A stretch of 64,000 nucleotides of DNA, taken from the NCBI GenBank assembly GCA_015039315.1, contig WIDE01000053.1, positions 2,668-66,667 of the forward strand, in the 5' to 3' direction. Positions 22,814 through 35,179 of this stretch are shown piece by piece. The stretch comes from Clavulina sp. PMI_390 (taxonomy: Eukaryota > Basidiomycota > Agaricomycetes > Cantharellales > Hydnaceae). How positions within the stretch are numbered: the first letter of the stretch is position 1; every line of letters starts with the position of its first letter. The translations under genes were made by a program, and so were the position numbers. The notes beneath the pieces are model-generated. The model saw nothing but the letters and a program-made list of their open reading frames with translations. It was not told the origin of the DNA and made no database searches.

Positions 22814-23873
22814 GATTCTCTTCGGATACATGGGCGCATTACACCTTAATTGTTGGGATATCAATGGGATTTTGACGTTGCGAAGCAGAGCATCTCGAGT
22901 GATAACGCTGCACTTCACATAGCCTACAACCCTCGTGTCCATTTGCTGTCTACGAGTAAGCATTTGAGGTACTCCTAACTGCTCCCCTCAAGGGGCCTTC
23001 CAGCTCGCCACACAAAGAAGGTTCACTATCCCCTATCACACGCAAGTAGCTGACCTAACGTGAGGAGAATGTAGGTTCAGTTACGGGGCATGAAGGGAGC
23101 TGATGATAAGCCAAGTGTCTATGAACCCTTGGCTGAGCATTGCCTACAAGAGAAGTTAGCCAAACACTTGGAGGTTTTGAAATTAAACTGTGAAATCATC
23201 CTCGATGTCGCCATAGCCGCAGTGTAGGATGTGACTGTATGTCTATGGGCTGAAGGCTCAAGCGTGGGAGTGTTGACCTTTGTGTTCGCAAGTGCCTCGA
23301 AATTCATATCTTTCCGCAATGTTGAGCACGCGCAACTTCTTGGCAGCATTTCTCGTGAGCCCATGTGGGCTCCCAAATTTTATTGAATTATCGTCGCCTG
23401 AACGCCGCTAGGCTCGCGGCTTCTCCATGGTGACTCTAGGCCACTAAAATAGGCTTCTTTCATTGATCTTAGGATAAGATGTGGAGTTGCGCCATTATGG
23501 GCGTCGTTGATAACTCGTCTGACCTCGCCTATCGATGCTTCTATTCCACACAGTAAGTGCCACAAGTCTCCTCGGCCGCCTGATCGACTCAGAAAACGTC
23601 AACATGTAGCGCTTCAACGCAACCAAGGCCACCCATATGGTTGCGTAACGTGATGCTTGACTGCTTCCAGCGCGTGGAGCTCTTTTCAGAGGAATTTCCG
23701 AGAAGCATGATAGCACGCGATACGCGGTCACTCTACTTTGCGGCGTATTGCATAGCAGAGAAGCTCATCCCGTTGGTGATCGGGACTGGTGCCGCCAGAT
23801 AATAAATACATCAACCTTTCACTTTCTGTCGACCTTCCTCGTCCAGTCCCCCTCCAGTTTCGGTTTGGACGAT
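22814..23873. other. Intergenic between the two sedolisins
   Basis: About 1.06 kb with no supported gene. The right end has a TATA-like element just before sedolisin 2. I see no remnant of a third copy. Confidence 0.5.
23799..23808 (+). promoter_or_regulatory. TATA-like box of sedolisin 2
   Basis: 'ATAATAAATA' lies about 70 bases before the ATG at 23874, equivalent to the TATA box of the first sedolisin. Confidence 0.45.
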
Positions 23874-26092
23874 ATGATGTGGTCGACGTTTATCAAGGCA
23901 CTCGCTGTGATCTCCTTGGCTCGGGCCGGGTCCGCATCGATATATTCCTCTGATTTCGTTCTCAAGTCCTCCACTCAACCTCCTGCAGGGTGGCAAGCGA
24001 CTGGTTTCCCCTCTCCTTCCCATCTCATCACCCTCCGCATCGCCCTGGCCCAGCCTAACCTTCCTTTGCTTGAGCAGCACTTGCTACAGATTGCTAACCC
24101 AAGCCACGCTCGGTGGAGAGAACATCTGACCAAAGAGGAGGTCGATGATCTGACTGCCCCCTCTCAGGAAGCTTTGGGTGCTGTAGACTCATGGCTAGCG
24201 GAATTCGGCCTTGATGTCGATGTGCATCCGACCGAGCGAACGTCCGCTAACGACTGGCTCGTCGTCCACGACGTCCCAATTAGCACGGCCGAACGGTTGC
24301 TAAACACGACCTACTCCATCTTCACTCATTCTGAAACTGGCAAGCAGGTTGTCCGTACCACGAGCTACCGTGTTCCCGCCGCAGTGGACGAATATGTTGA
24401 TGTCGTGCAACCCACCGACTACTTTGGAGTAGGGATCAAGCCCTTATCGAGTGGATTCACGTTTGAAGAGGAATCAGCGTCCGCGACGACCTTCAACATC
24501 ACGCTTTCTCAGCTCAAAGAGCTGTATGGAATCACTGGCTACACACCTTCAGGGAAGCATAGCAGAGTCGGCGTTACAGGGTAAGCCTTGAATCTGTCAC
24601 CCTGGTATGAATTGGACTAATCCATTCTTTGTGATCTAGATACCTCGAGCAGTATGCTAACCTTAACGACCTGGAGCTGTTCTACGAGACGTTCCTCCCG
24701 CAAGCCGCGAACACTACACTTACTGTCAAGCTGATCAACGGTTGGTCTAGTTGATAAGATTGTATGTTTCATGGCACTTACGTCTCTTCCATCAAGGTGC
24801 AAATAATTCGCAGAACCCTGCCGATGCTGGTGGCGAGGCTGTAAGACTCTAAAAGCTATATGGTGGTGGAAATTTTCTGACTGTTCTCCAAATGCAGGAA
24901 CTTGATGTCCAATGGGCGGGTGGTGTTTCCGTGCGTTCAAATTCATTTTGGTCCCTTTTTTCTACAAGCTCACGCAGCACCATATCATAAAGTGGCCCAT
25001 TCCGAATACATTCTATTCGACGTATGGCCGTGGACAGAACACGAACCCTAATATCAGCTACGAGGATAATGGGAACGAACCGTATGTTACATCCCTCTCC
25101 CTGAACACAAATATAACGCTGTAATTAACAAATTACTTAGCTATGATGTCTTCCTCACCTACCTATTGTCGCAACCCTCAAGTCAACTCCCTCAGACACT
25201 GACTACTAGCTATGGTGCGTTCCTGCGTTTTCTATTAAGTATTGTGCATTCTTCGCACAACTCACCTGAATCTTCTCATCTAGCTGAAGCCGAGTCTGAC
25301 GTGCCTCTCAACTATGCACGGAAGGTTTGTGCTTTGTATGCCGCAGTTGGCGCGCGTGGCGTCAGTGCCCTTCACTCTAGCGGTGATGGTGGCGTTGGTA
25401 ATGGCGACTCTACCACGCCTTGCTACACGCCGAACAAATTCGCTGCCCTCTTCCCTCCCTCGTGCCCATATGTCACTGCCGTCGGTGGAACTTACTTGAT
25501 CCCTGAAACCGCCGTTAGCTTCTCTGGTGGCGGATTCAGCGACTACTTCCCGCGCCAGTTCTGGCAAGATTCTGCTGTTGACAAGTATCTCAACACACAG
25601 CTGAAAGGAACCTACAAAGGCCTCTTCAACGCCACTGGACGAGGAATCCCTGATATTGCGGCACAGTCCGTGCGCTTCAATATTATCTACCAAGGCAAAG
25701 TTGCGCTTATTTCGGGCACGAGTGCATCTTGCCCTGCCTTTGCTGGTGTCGTCGCACTCCTGAATGATGCGCTCGTCTCCAAGGGCAAGAAACCACTTGG
25801 ATGGCTGTAAGTAGACTGAATACCTTTTAGCAAATCGGAGACTAACCTTCCGGTTCAAACCAGAAACCCCTGGATCTATTCACTCAAAACTGGATTCAAC
25901 GATATCACCACTGGGAGCAACCCAGGTATGCATTCTTGCTCTAATACTTGGCTCGCAGCATTGGCTTACCGATATTTCTCATCTTTTCGCACAGGCTGTG
26001 CCACCCCTGGCTTCAACGCTACGGTTGGTTGGGACCCAGTGACGGGCTTTGGCACGCCAAACTTCCCTGAGCTATTGAAGCAACTAGTATGA
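23874..26092 (+). CDS. Sedolisin (S53 tripeptidyl peptidase), tandem copy 2
   Basis: Paralogue of the preceding gene with the same exon plan. Two adjacent ATGs (23874, 23877) start the signal peptide 'MMWSTFIKALAVISLARAGS'. The pro-domain repeats 'LLQIANPSHARWREHLTKEE' and 'NDWLVVHDVPISTAERLLNT'. Catalytic Glu/Asp lie in 'GEAELDVQW', the oxyanion Asp in 'SSGDGGVGNGD', and the nucleophile in 'ISGTSASCPAFAG'. The calcium-site end is 'FNDITTGSNPGCATPGFNAT' then 'GWDPVTGFGTPNFPELL', with stop TGA at 26090-26092. Three residues are inserted near 'GLDVDVHPTE' relative to copy 1. Everything needed for activity is present. Length about 570 residues. Confidence 0.93.
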
Positions 26093-26592
26093 CCCTGAAA
26101 TGACTCTCGGCTTCGACTACTCGTAGCTATTTTGCCAATGTACATATGACTTGAGCCTGGAATGCTGGACTGATGTAAGGATAACCCAACGACCACCATC
26201 TCCAACACCTTTGAAGCACTAACTCAAGAGGGAACCATTCAGTTTTCAGCGACCGTGACCCAGAAGTGAACAAACTCTCAGTCGTCGTGACGCTGAGATT
26301 TCATTCATGGATCGGCGTTCGGCCATGAACATGATCACAGTTCAACCCTTGAACCTATGGTCATTCTTGTACAGCAGACCATTGCCCCGCTCCCTTGACC
26401 CTGGCGTAGTAGAAGCCGATGCTCGGTGTCATGGGCGTGAGAATGTGTCCCCGTCGTTTCTCGGAGAAGCCTGAACTATAAACCAACCTTTGGTTGTGTG
26501 TTTCTGCCTCCCCCTCTATCAGGACTGCTGGGATTTGTTAGGCGTCTTCAGTCCCTTTGACTTGCTATCCCTGTTCTCAGTGTGTTTCTTTC
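26093..26592. other. Intergenic: sedolisin 2 3' flank and ABCC promoter
   Basis: Exactly 500 bases with no coding exon recognised. Confidence 0.5.
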
Positions 26593-29500
26593 ATGATGGA
26601 GGCTCAGCTGTCTCTCTTAGGCCCCAAGGTTGCCAGAGTGTCCGTCAGCGATAGGTGAATCAGCTCCCCATATGCTGCAAGTTACAGCTAGTTTCTCATG
26701 CAATTCTATAGCTTTTGGCTAGACACTCGTATACTTCCAAGTTATGCTGCAGTAGGTTCACTACTAGTCATCATTATGAGTTCTATTCTCCAAACCTTCC
26801 GTCAACACAAAGCGCCCATCAAAGTCGATGAGGAGCCCACCAACATTGGGCTTCGCGTCCGCGCAATCATCAAGTCATCTGGGATTTACCTTTTTCTGCT
26901 AAGAGTCCTCCGTGTTTTCCTTTGTATTGCTCTCCTCCTTCTGTCGATTCGGTCTGTCGACGTCGAGGTTCCCGACGCGTCCTACGTGGCTGAACCCTAT
27001 GAACGCTCTATTATCATAGCTGAAGCTGCTTTCTTTGTGAGTTCCGAATGAATAGGATATAGAGTGCTTGCTAATCATAACATTAGGCTTACACGACATG
27101 CATATCCATTGGGACCGTGGTCTTGCCTACACGACAGAGGCACATTGCCATCAGGCATGCATTTGTTTTGCTTCTGGCAGAATTCGGGGTATACTTCTAT
27201 CGAGATTTATATCCCCTCTGCACGTATACCCTTCAGCCTATGGATATCGCGGAAGGAGGACGACTCTGGACCAGGGTAGTTATGTTGGCGTTTGCGTCGT
27301 TGGTAATTCCACTGGTGGCCCCGCGTGAATATATTCCGATCGATCCGAAGGTCCGTAGAGACGCGAAAAAAGCCACGTAGGAAGCTTCATACTAAACTAG
27401 ATACTCTTATAGAACCCCAACGATCCGAACGCTGAGCAAACCGCGTCAGCGTTGTCAATCATTTCTTTTGCCTTCATGGATCACTTGGTCTACCTTGGGT
27501 ACAAGCACCCTCACGTTCCCTTCGATCTCCTCCCGAGCCTTTGTGACTATGATCGTGGGGTTTACCTCAATGAACGTGGTCGTGAGTATATCCGACCCTC
27601 TTTGGCCAAGAGGCGGCGCTCCTTTATATGGAGACTACTATCACTATTCCGTAAGTCACCTTTTCTGATTCGAGTCGTCCTTCATGTTTCTGCGCTATGG
27701 CTGAATATGTTGGGTAGGGGTCGAGTTCCTCGTCGTGATTACGTGCACAATCACCCGCACTATCTTTGGATTCCTCGCCCCAGTTTCCCTGAACCGAATT
27801 TTGAATTATATTGAGACTGATGGGGAAGGTGCGATAATCAGGCCATGGTGAGCTCACTGACACCTGTGATCAGGCCATTTCTCTCACTCCACAATCCCAG
27901 GGTCTGGATCCTCATATTCTTCGCGGCCCCTGTGTTAGCCTCGATCTTCTTCCAGCTTTATATATTCGGTGCTGTACGCCCGTTGTCGCTTTTGCTCCTA
28001 TCAGGTTCCTCTGATCTTATCTGAATGCGACAGACCCATCTGCTCGCTCAAGTGGAGTCAGTGGTGACGCAAGCCGTATTCGAGCACGCTCTGCGCATTC
28101 GCATGAAGACAACACCCAATGATGACAACTCTTCTTCGGGTGTCGGTCCTAAGCAAGATAACCCCAACGGCGGCAAGGCGAAAAATATGGAGGGAAAGAT
28201 CAACAATCTGATTTCTTCAGATCTGGAGAATATTGTCGATGCGAAAGATATCATGCCAACAATATTCTCCTCTCCCCTGCAAACTGTAATGGCTATTACT
28301 TTCCTCTACACATTACTGGGATGGAGGTGCGCCGCTTATTCTCGAACCCCGTTTACTAGATCACTCACGTTGCGCTTCATGGTTATACTCAGCGCCCTGG
28401 TCGGTTTGACTGTCCTAATGCTTGGTATGTACGTGCCTGGCAAGATTACGGCACGTATCCATGCAATCCAGATCCTTCAATCCAAAGCTGTAAGCCTCCC
28501 ACTCTGCTCAACCCACCTTGCATGATTGCCGAGCCGTCATCGTCTTAGACCGATGCTCGAGTACAATATGTTACGGAGAGTGAGTAGAGCCCCACAGCTG
28601 ATATTAAACTATGCCCCTTAACCAAATCTATCTGTACTTAGCATTGAGTGCCGTCCGACTCATCAAGATGTTCGGCTATGAGGCCAAGATGGAGGAGAGG
28701 ATCAGCGAGAAAAGACATGCTGAGATCAAGCTAGTCAAGAGGAGATACAACATGGGCCTCGTCAACGCCATCTACAAGTACGTTTGGGATATGGGACACT
28801 TCCAACTCATGCCCTCGCTGATTCTCGTTTTGCAGCTGGCTTCTCCCCGTCTTCACTAGTCCGTGTCCATTCTTCACTACCTCACTGCGAGACCTCACGA
28901 ATTACTTGCAGTGCTTGTTACCTTCTTCACGTATACGTACTTCATGGGAAAACCCCTTACTGGTATGCAACCCAGTTGACTTTGGCTTGATGACGATCGC
29001 TGACTATGGGCTCTTTTCAGCTTCAACGGTCAGTTTGGATATCAATCTGCTGCCTCCCTAGACACTCAGTTGTATTCGAGTAGGTATTTTCTTCCGTTGC
29101 TGTGTTTGATTCTTTGCGGCAGGAGGTCAGTCAACAACACGGTTACAACCGATCTGTCAAATAACCTGATACATAAATGGACCCGCCAGCTATCCCGGCT
29201 AAACTGGACCGTACCCGCCTTCATAGCGGGCAAAGTCAGCATGGATCGTTTGGATGGTTCGTCCATATCTCCCCTCTATAAACAGCATCGCTAACTTCAT
29301 CTTTGTATGCAGAATTCTTCTATGAGGTGTGAAAGGTCATCATCCGTGATAGTAGCAGAGGACTGACCCGTTTCCCAAGACCGAGATGCTGGATCGATTC
29401 ATTGAGGATGACGACAACACAATAACTGGCTTTCTACCACCAGTCGCGGATCCGGATGCTCCCGGTTTCCATAACGCGGTCTTTGATTGGGACAGCTCCC

Positions 29501-32500
29501 CGCTTTCGGCATCGGAAACTGCTTCTGCGGTACTCACGCCATCCTCCAGGGTTTCTAGCTCCAGTAGCTCGCGTCGTTTCCGTCTACAGATCCCTGGTGA
29601 CCTCCAGTTCCAACCTGGAGTTCTGAACCTTGTTTTGGGCCCGACAGGTTCTGGGAAGACTTCCATGCTACTAGCTTTACTGGGAGAGATGCACTTTGTT
29701 CCCTCTGGTCCTGATTCGTGGTACAATCTTCCGAAACAGAATGGGGTTGCCTATGCTGCGCAGTCACCTTGGGTACTGAACCGCACAATCAAGGTCAGCC
29801 AACTCGAACCCCCCATGAAGTGTCAACCCACTTAACTTTTTGAACCCTCAGGATAACATCCTTTTTGGAGAAGATTACAATGAGGAAAGGTACAGAACCG
29901 GTTCGCACAGCTTTGTCCTCGGTTGTATGTCAATAGCTGCTAACGAGCTAACGAAACACCAGTTCTCTCACAATGCGCTCTGGAGCCTGATCTAGAGCTG
30001 TTCCAAGTGGGTTTTGGCTATACTTTAGAGGTGTTATTCATGTTAACAGTTTCCACTGACTGAATAGGCTGGAGATGAGACGGAAGTAAGTTATTCCTAT
30101 CAACAATCAAAAATCAGGTACACTCATAATGTTCCCGTACCGGGTAGGTTGGTGAAAAGGGTTTGACCTTGAGGTGAGGTACTAACTTTCTGTCGAGGAC
30201 TGAGTCTCACGATCGAATGCTATGCAGTGGCGGCCAGAAGGCCCGCATCAGTCTTGCTCGCGCCGTCTACTCCAAGGTATGTGACCTTTGGTATCTAGTT
30301 ACTACGCCCAAATGTCCAACGACCTATGCAGGCCCAAGTTGTTCTCCTCGACGATGTACTTTCTGCCCTTGATGTCCACACCGCCCGTTCAATCGTCAGA
30401 GAATGCTTTGCTGGAAGTTTGCTTTATGGGCGGACTGTGGTCCTAGTGACCCACAACATTGCACTCACCGCCAAATATGCAAAGTACTTCGTGACGATTG
30501 CCGCAGATGGATCGATCTCAGGGAGCAGCTTCCTGGCAGATGCACTAATGCAAGAAAACGTGCAAACCGAACTGATTCAGGAAACTGAGACTATCAAAAA
30601 AGCAGAATCTGTTATTGATGGCTCGGCAGTGCCACCTGCCAAATCGGAGGGACCAAAATCTGGCGGGAAACTGATTGTCGGGGAAGAAGTGGCCCTTGGT
30701 CGTGTCACTACACGGTCCTGTACGCACCTCGTCTCTGTCTTAGAACTCCAGATACTGACAGTCTGCCCCAGTGAAGCTCTTCCTGTCTAATGTTGGGAAC
30801 CCCATCTTTTGGGCCACTTGGTTGAGTCTCAATCTACTCAATGAAACTTTTGCAGTGTGAGGTTTTTTTTCTTTGATTTTGCATGCCTCAATCACGCCGT
30901 GACGTGAAGTAATGAACTTATTGGGCTTCAGGTTCCTGACATGGTGGCTGGGCACGTGGGCTCTAGCTTATCAAGAGGCGAAAGAACCATCTGATGTCTC
31001 CGTACCATTGTGAGTTTCGGCCCCTGACCATGCGACGGACTCAACAGACTTTGACATCGACTGTTAGCTATATGAGCCGCTACGTGTTGATTATCCTCGT
31101 GTCTCTTGTGAACTATGGTGAGTCTCGCATATTATTGTACCAAAACCTAACTAATAAGCTATGCTCAGCCGTTGTAAGCTTTTGAAGATATTCTATTCCT
31201 AAGATGACCCTTCGCCCACCTCGACTTTTTCAGATCTGGCTATTATTTATCCATGGTGTTACTCGAGCAGCCAAGAAAATTCACAGCCTTCTCGTCAATT
31301 CGATTCTCCGCAGCACCTTAAGATTCCTGGATACCACTCCCACTGGACGTATTATTTCTCGTTTCACCCAAGATACTCAGACCGTGGATCGGGTAATATC
31401 GAATCACCTACAAGTTTTGACATCGATGACTTCCGCTATCATCCTCAAGCTCGCCACGATTGTCTTCTTCACACCTGTCTATCTTGCTCCAGGCCTGGTG
31501 CTGGCCGTTGTTGCATTTATTGTGGGACGGATTTATATAGCAGCTCAATTATCAGTGAAAAGGTTAGCATCCACATACGAGAGAATCCACCCTCATAGCT
31601 TATGACGGCTCCAGAGAGCAGAGCAATCGTCGATCCCCCGTTTTCTCGACCTTTGGTGCAGCTATTGGGGGACTGACCAGCATAAGGGCATATGGTGCTC
31701 AAACAGCATTTCAACAGGAGCTTCTGCGACATGTTGATGCTTATATGAGGTCCTCGCGAGCATTCTATAACCTCAATAGGTATGTCCTCATCCCTTGTCG
31801 TTGTCTTGGCTAACGATTCGCTACAGATGGATCAGTGTCCGAGTTGACTTTATGGGGGCAATTTTTTCCGCAAGTCTTGCCATGTGAGTATGTCTCTCTT
31901 ATTATCCCAATTATACTCATTTTTCCTCTAGCCATCTTGTTTACTATGTGAAGGCGACAAATGCATCCATCACTGGTCTTCAGCTGAGCCAAGCGATCGC
32001 TTTTTCGAGCTTGTTACTGTGGTGGTCTGTGCATTTTTCTACGACAAGTTGAACAATTATTCATCCTTCCTCGCTAGGGTACGGTACGCAAACGATATGG
32101 AGGTGTCTGGTTAGTCCCGCCACTGAGGGACTCCAAACGAACCGTTCTAATCATCACCTCGCATACAGCAAATAGTCTCGAACGAATCCAGAATTACTTG
32201 GATATCGACCACGAGGCGCCTCCTTCAACCGAGGGTATCCCACCCGCAGCTTGGCCAACCAGTGGAACTATCACTGTGAAAAATCTCTCTGCTCGATACT
32301 CTGCCGATGGCCCCGAAGTGCTTCACAAACTTTCATTTACCGTCCATTCGGGGGAGAAGATTGGCGTCGTTGGCAGAACTGGCTCTGGGAAGTCATCCCT
32401 TACCCTCAGTTTACTTCGCCTAATTCCCACCCAGGGGAATGTGTTTTATGACGGCCGGGATACTACCACGATCAACCTAGAAGACCTGAGAAGAGCTGTG

Positions 32501-33150
32501 ACCATCATCCCGCAACAGCCAGAATTACTCGTGAGTCCAGAAGGATACTGCTCGCTTTACAGGTACTTAATAATTACCACACTGACTGGGTGCTTCAAGT
32601 CTGGAACGATCCGGCAAAATCTCGACCCTTTCAGCGCTCATGATGATGCCGCTCTGAATGATGCTTTGCGGTCCGCTGGATTATTCAACCTCCAGGCTGA
32701 GCTCCCCGAAGATGAGCGTATCACGCTTGATTCCAAGGTGGGAAGCGGCGGTGAAAACTTCTCACTTGGACAGCGCCAGATCATTGCCTTGGCTCGGGCG
32801 CTCGTTAGACACAGCAAGGTGTTGATCCTCGATGAAGCTACGGCATCATTAGGTCTTTCGACATTCTTTTGCTCTGGTCCTCCCTCGGATTTCTGACATT
32901 CGTTCTAGATCATGCAACGGATAATCTCATCCAGGAGACTCTCAAGACAGAGTTCAAGGACGCGACGCTCATCACTGTCGCCCATCGCCTCCAAACAATC
33001 ATGAGTTCAGATAAGATCATGGTCCTCGATGCTGGCAAGGTTGTTGAGTACAACTCTCCGAAGAAGTTGCTGGATATTTCAGGAGGAGTGTTCAAAGCTC
33101 TTGTTGATGGGAGCGGCGATCGTGAAAATCTCTATAGGATGGCGGCCTAG
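26593..33150 (+). CDS. ABCC-type (MRP) full ABC transporter
   Basis: ATP-driven efflux pump of the multidrug-resistance-associated type, about 1450 residues in more than 25 exons. I begin at the ATG at 26593 (MMEAQLSLLG), joined by an intron ending at 'tctatag' to 'FWLDTRILPSYAAVG'; starting at 26698 is possible but leaves a poor 5' end. TMD1 contains 'SALSIISFAFMDHLVYLGY', 'LAQVESVVTQAVFEHALRIR' and 'LSAVRLIKMFGYEAKMEERI'. NBD1: Walker A 'GPTGSGKTS', then 'NILFGEDYNEER', signature 'LSGGQKARISLARAVY', Walker B 'VVLLDDVLSALD'. TMD2 has 'FLDTTPTGRIISRFTQDTQT'. NBD2: Walker A 'GRTGSGKSS', 'SGTIRQNLDPF', signature 'FSLGQRQ', Walker B 'VLILDEATAS'. Both sites look catalytic and no stop or frameshift was noticed. 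NBD1 includes an 18-nt microexon. Substrate unknown. Confidence 0.9.
30068..30085 (+). other. 18-nt microexon in ABCC NBD1
   Basis: The exon GCTGGAGATGAGACGGAA encodes AGDETE and is bounded by 'gaatag' and 'gtaagt'. It joins '...LELFQ' to 'VGEKGLTLSGGQ' in frame. The next exon (30148-30173) is only 26 nt. Confidence 0.75.
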
Positions 33151-33470
33151 GTAACGAGTGTCAATTGCCAAGTACCAATAAAGTCCCTTTTAGAATGCCC
33201 TTGACAACAATGATGACAAGGTTTTCATCGGAGGATCTACTACATGGGTGATCGCCAGCACGAGACGCGGGAAGTGAGTAAGGAGAGGGAAGAAAAGGGA
33301 GTGTATGATGTTTGGTAAATGCCAGGAATTGAGCGGATGGGATCACGCTGATACCAAACTCAGCAAGGCTTGTGAATCGGGGCCATGGATTAAGCTACAT
33401 CTTCCAGGTTGAGATAAATTGTCATGGATAGCTGGCAAGATGGAAGAAATGAAGGTCTCTCTAGCCATGA
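33151..33470. other. Convergent 3' flanks, ABCC and ferric reductase A
   Basis: 320 bases between the two stop codons. No gene seen; termination of both transcripts is expected here. Confidence 0.45.
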
Positions 33471-33821
33471 TCACCAAGCAAACGCTCTGAAAAGTCAAAA
33501 AATAGCAAAGCCATAATCAATGACACGAGCAATAATTAGACAAGTGGCAAACATACTCTTCGACAAGCTCCACTCCACCAATCGCATTGCGCACACTCCT
33601 CCCAATAGCATGCTCGGCCTTGCGGACGCTGTCCATCAGTGATTCAGGGCCGCATGCGCCCACTACGACACCATACAACTGCTTGCGCCCTCCAGGGGTC
33701 GGTGGGTTTTCAATTCCGCTTGTACAATCACACAGGGCAGCGAGCATATCGCCGAAATCGGGGCGGCCGGGGACCAGCTTGATTGCTTCAGGAAGATTGA
33801 GGTCGCCAATGGACGAGGCTG

Positions 33822-33839
33822 CATCAGCAAATGCCCGGC
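33822..33839 (+). repeat. Left terminal inverted repeat
   Basis: CATCAGCAAATGCCCGGC, matching the right end in reverse complement at 18 of 18 positions. Confidence 0.9.
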
Positions 33840-35161
33840 GGTAGGTTCAGGGGTTCCCCGGTTTCACACCCCTGAACGCATACACTCTGAAACCCGCCCA
33901 GATCTGAATGGGGATCCCAGACAGTTGGAGTTCTCACGCCTTGATGCGAAGGGTCCTTGATCACGGAGAAGGGATTTATAGCAGCCACAATGTAATCTCT
34001 ACGCTACTGTACCAACTCTAAGGACGAACCAGTACTTTTGAAAGAGTCTGTGACCAAGCAAGGCTAGAAAACCAATGAGATTGTTTGACAGCATTGGTTA
34101 ATGTCTCAACATCTATATTACTTGCGGGTAGGTAGGTAGCAGATCCTGTAGAACGGCATCCCAGTACATCATGTCGATATAGAATCGAACCAGCTAGGTC
34201 GTGTTCCTCTGTCCCTGCTTGTGATACCAACCCTGATGAGACCAAACGGTCGCTCGTATTTCCATGGGCGTTGATGTTTGGCCATGTTGATGCTTTGGAC
34301 AACTTAGCGTTTTTTCGACCAACCCTCACGCCTTGTCTCCGCTCAACTCCGTCTTCCTCCGCCACCCATCTCGTCGCTCCTTCACGATTCCTATCACACA
34401 AATGACACCCAGCCGCATATCCAGCGCTCCACTCGAGTATGTGAATACAACGTGTTTTTAATCATGACTAGCCAACTCATTCCAAGATACTACGCTGCGG
34501 GATGCACGTCTCACCGTCAGGTCAGCGCCCGCCTCTTTACGCACTGCAGGTATGTCCAAGACATCCTCCTTGAAGTCTAATGCCTCAACTCCTTTACTTC
34601 GCCGCCCAATTTGCCTTACCTTGCGTCGCCACGTCAGTATTCCAAAAGCTGTTTTTGTTGTTTTGCTCGCTCGTTGTTTTTTTCGATAGCCCCGGCTCCA
34701 AATAATTACTAAATGGTAAGCCGCCTCTTTCGCTCGTGAGGCAATGATCCCTGCCCTGACACTCGCCTCCCCATTTTTTTTTTCTTCGCCAGATCGCAAT
34801 TTCACCCTACACCCATGATGCTATGTTCTTTAGACCTCTCTTCTTGATTACTGCACAGTCGTCCGTAGATAGACCTTTCTCTTTGTTTTGCCTCACTGTA
34901 TATTACATGTCTTGTATAGTTGCGCAATCGATAATATTTTGCTCTCTCAAATGGTGAACAATTGTGAAGCTCCAAACCGAACAGACCACTCCCCCTGTGC
35001 CTGTGAACCCCATGAACCCCTGAATCATTGATGCGATTTCGAACCCGTGCTACGGTTTGCTGGTGTAAACCGGGGGGGGCATGTTCAGTGAGTTTCAGAA
35101 GTTTCGGGGGTTCAAGCCCTCGAGAACCCGCGAGACCGACTGAACCGGGCCGAACCTCGGG

Positions 35162-35179
35162 GCCGGGCATTTGCTGATG
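35162..35179 (-). repeat. Right terminal inverted repeat
   Basis: GCCGGGCATTTGCTGATG on the plus strand, the exact reverse complement of the left repeat. Confidence 0.9.

Larger units (their letters stand above)
33822..35179. mobile_element. Non-autonomous TIR DNA transposon (hAT-like ends)
   Basis: The element is 1358 bp and bounded by perfect 18-bp terminal inverted repeats. Flanks read '...gaggctg' and 'tgagagg...', compatible with a 2-bp TG target duplication by comparison with the uninterrupted paralogue at 39587-42163. Subterminal regions at both ends are dense in GAACC/GGTTC motifs, a feature typical of hAT transposase binding regions, but no 8-bp duplication is seen, so the superfamily is unresolved. 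Internal frames (for example 34018-34401 and 34458-34805 minus) show no transposase domain. Confidence 0.8.

Noticed and set aside
34018..34805. Open frames inside the TIR element as a transposase
   Set aside because: Short, basic, without a catalytic or zinc-finger pattern; at most the degraded start of one.
33822..35179. 8-bp target-site duplication that would prove hAT
   Set aside because: Flanking octamers (cgaggctg / tgagaggt) differ; only TG is repeated.
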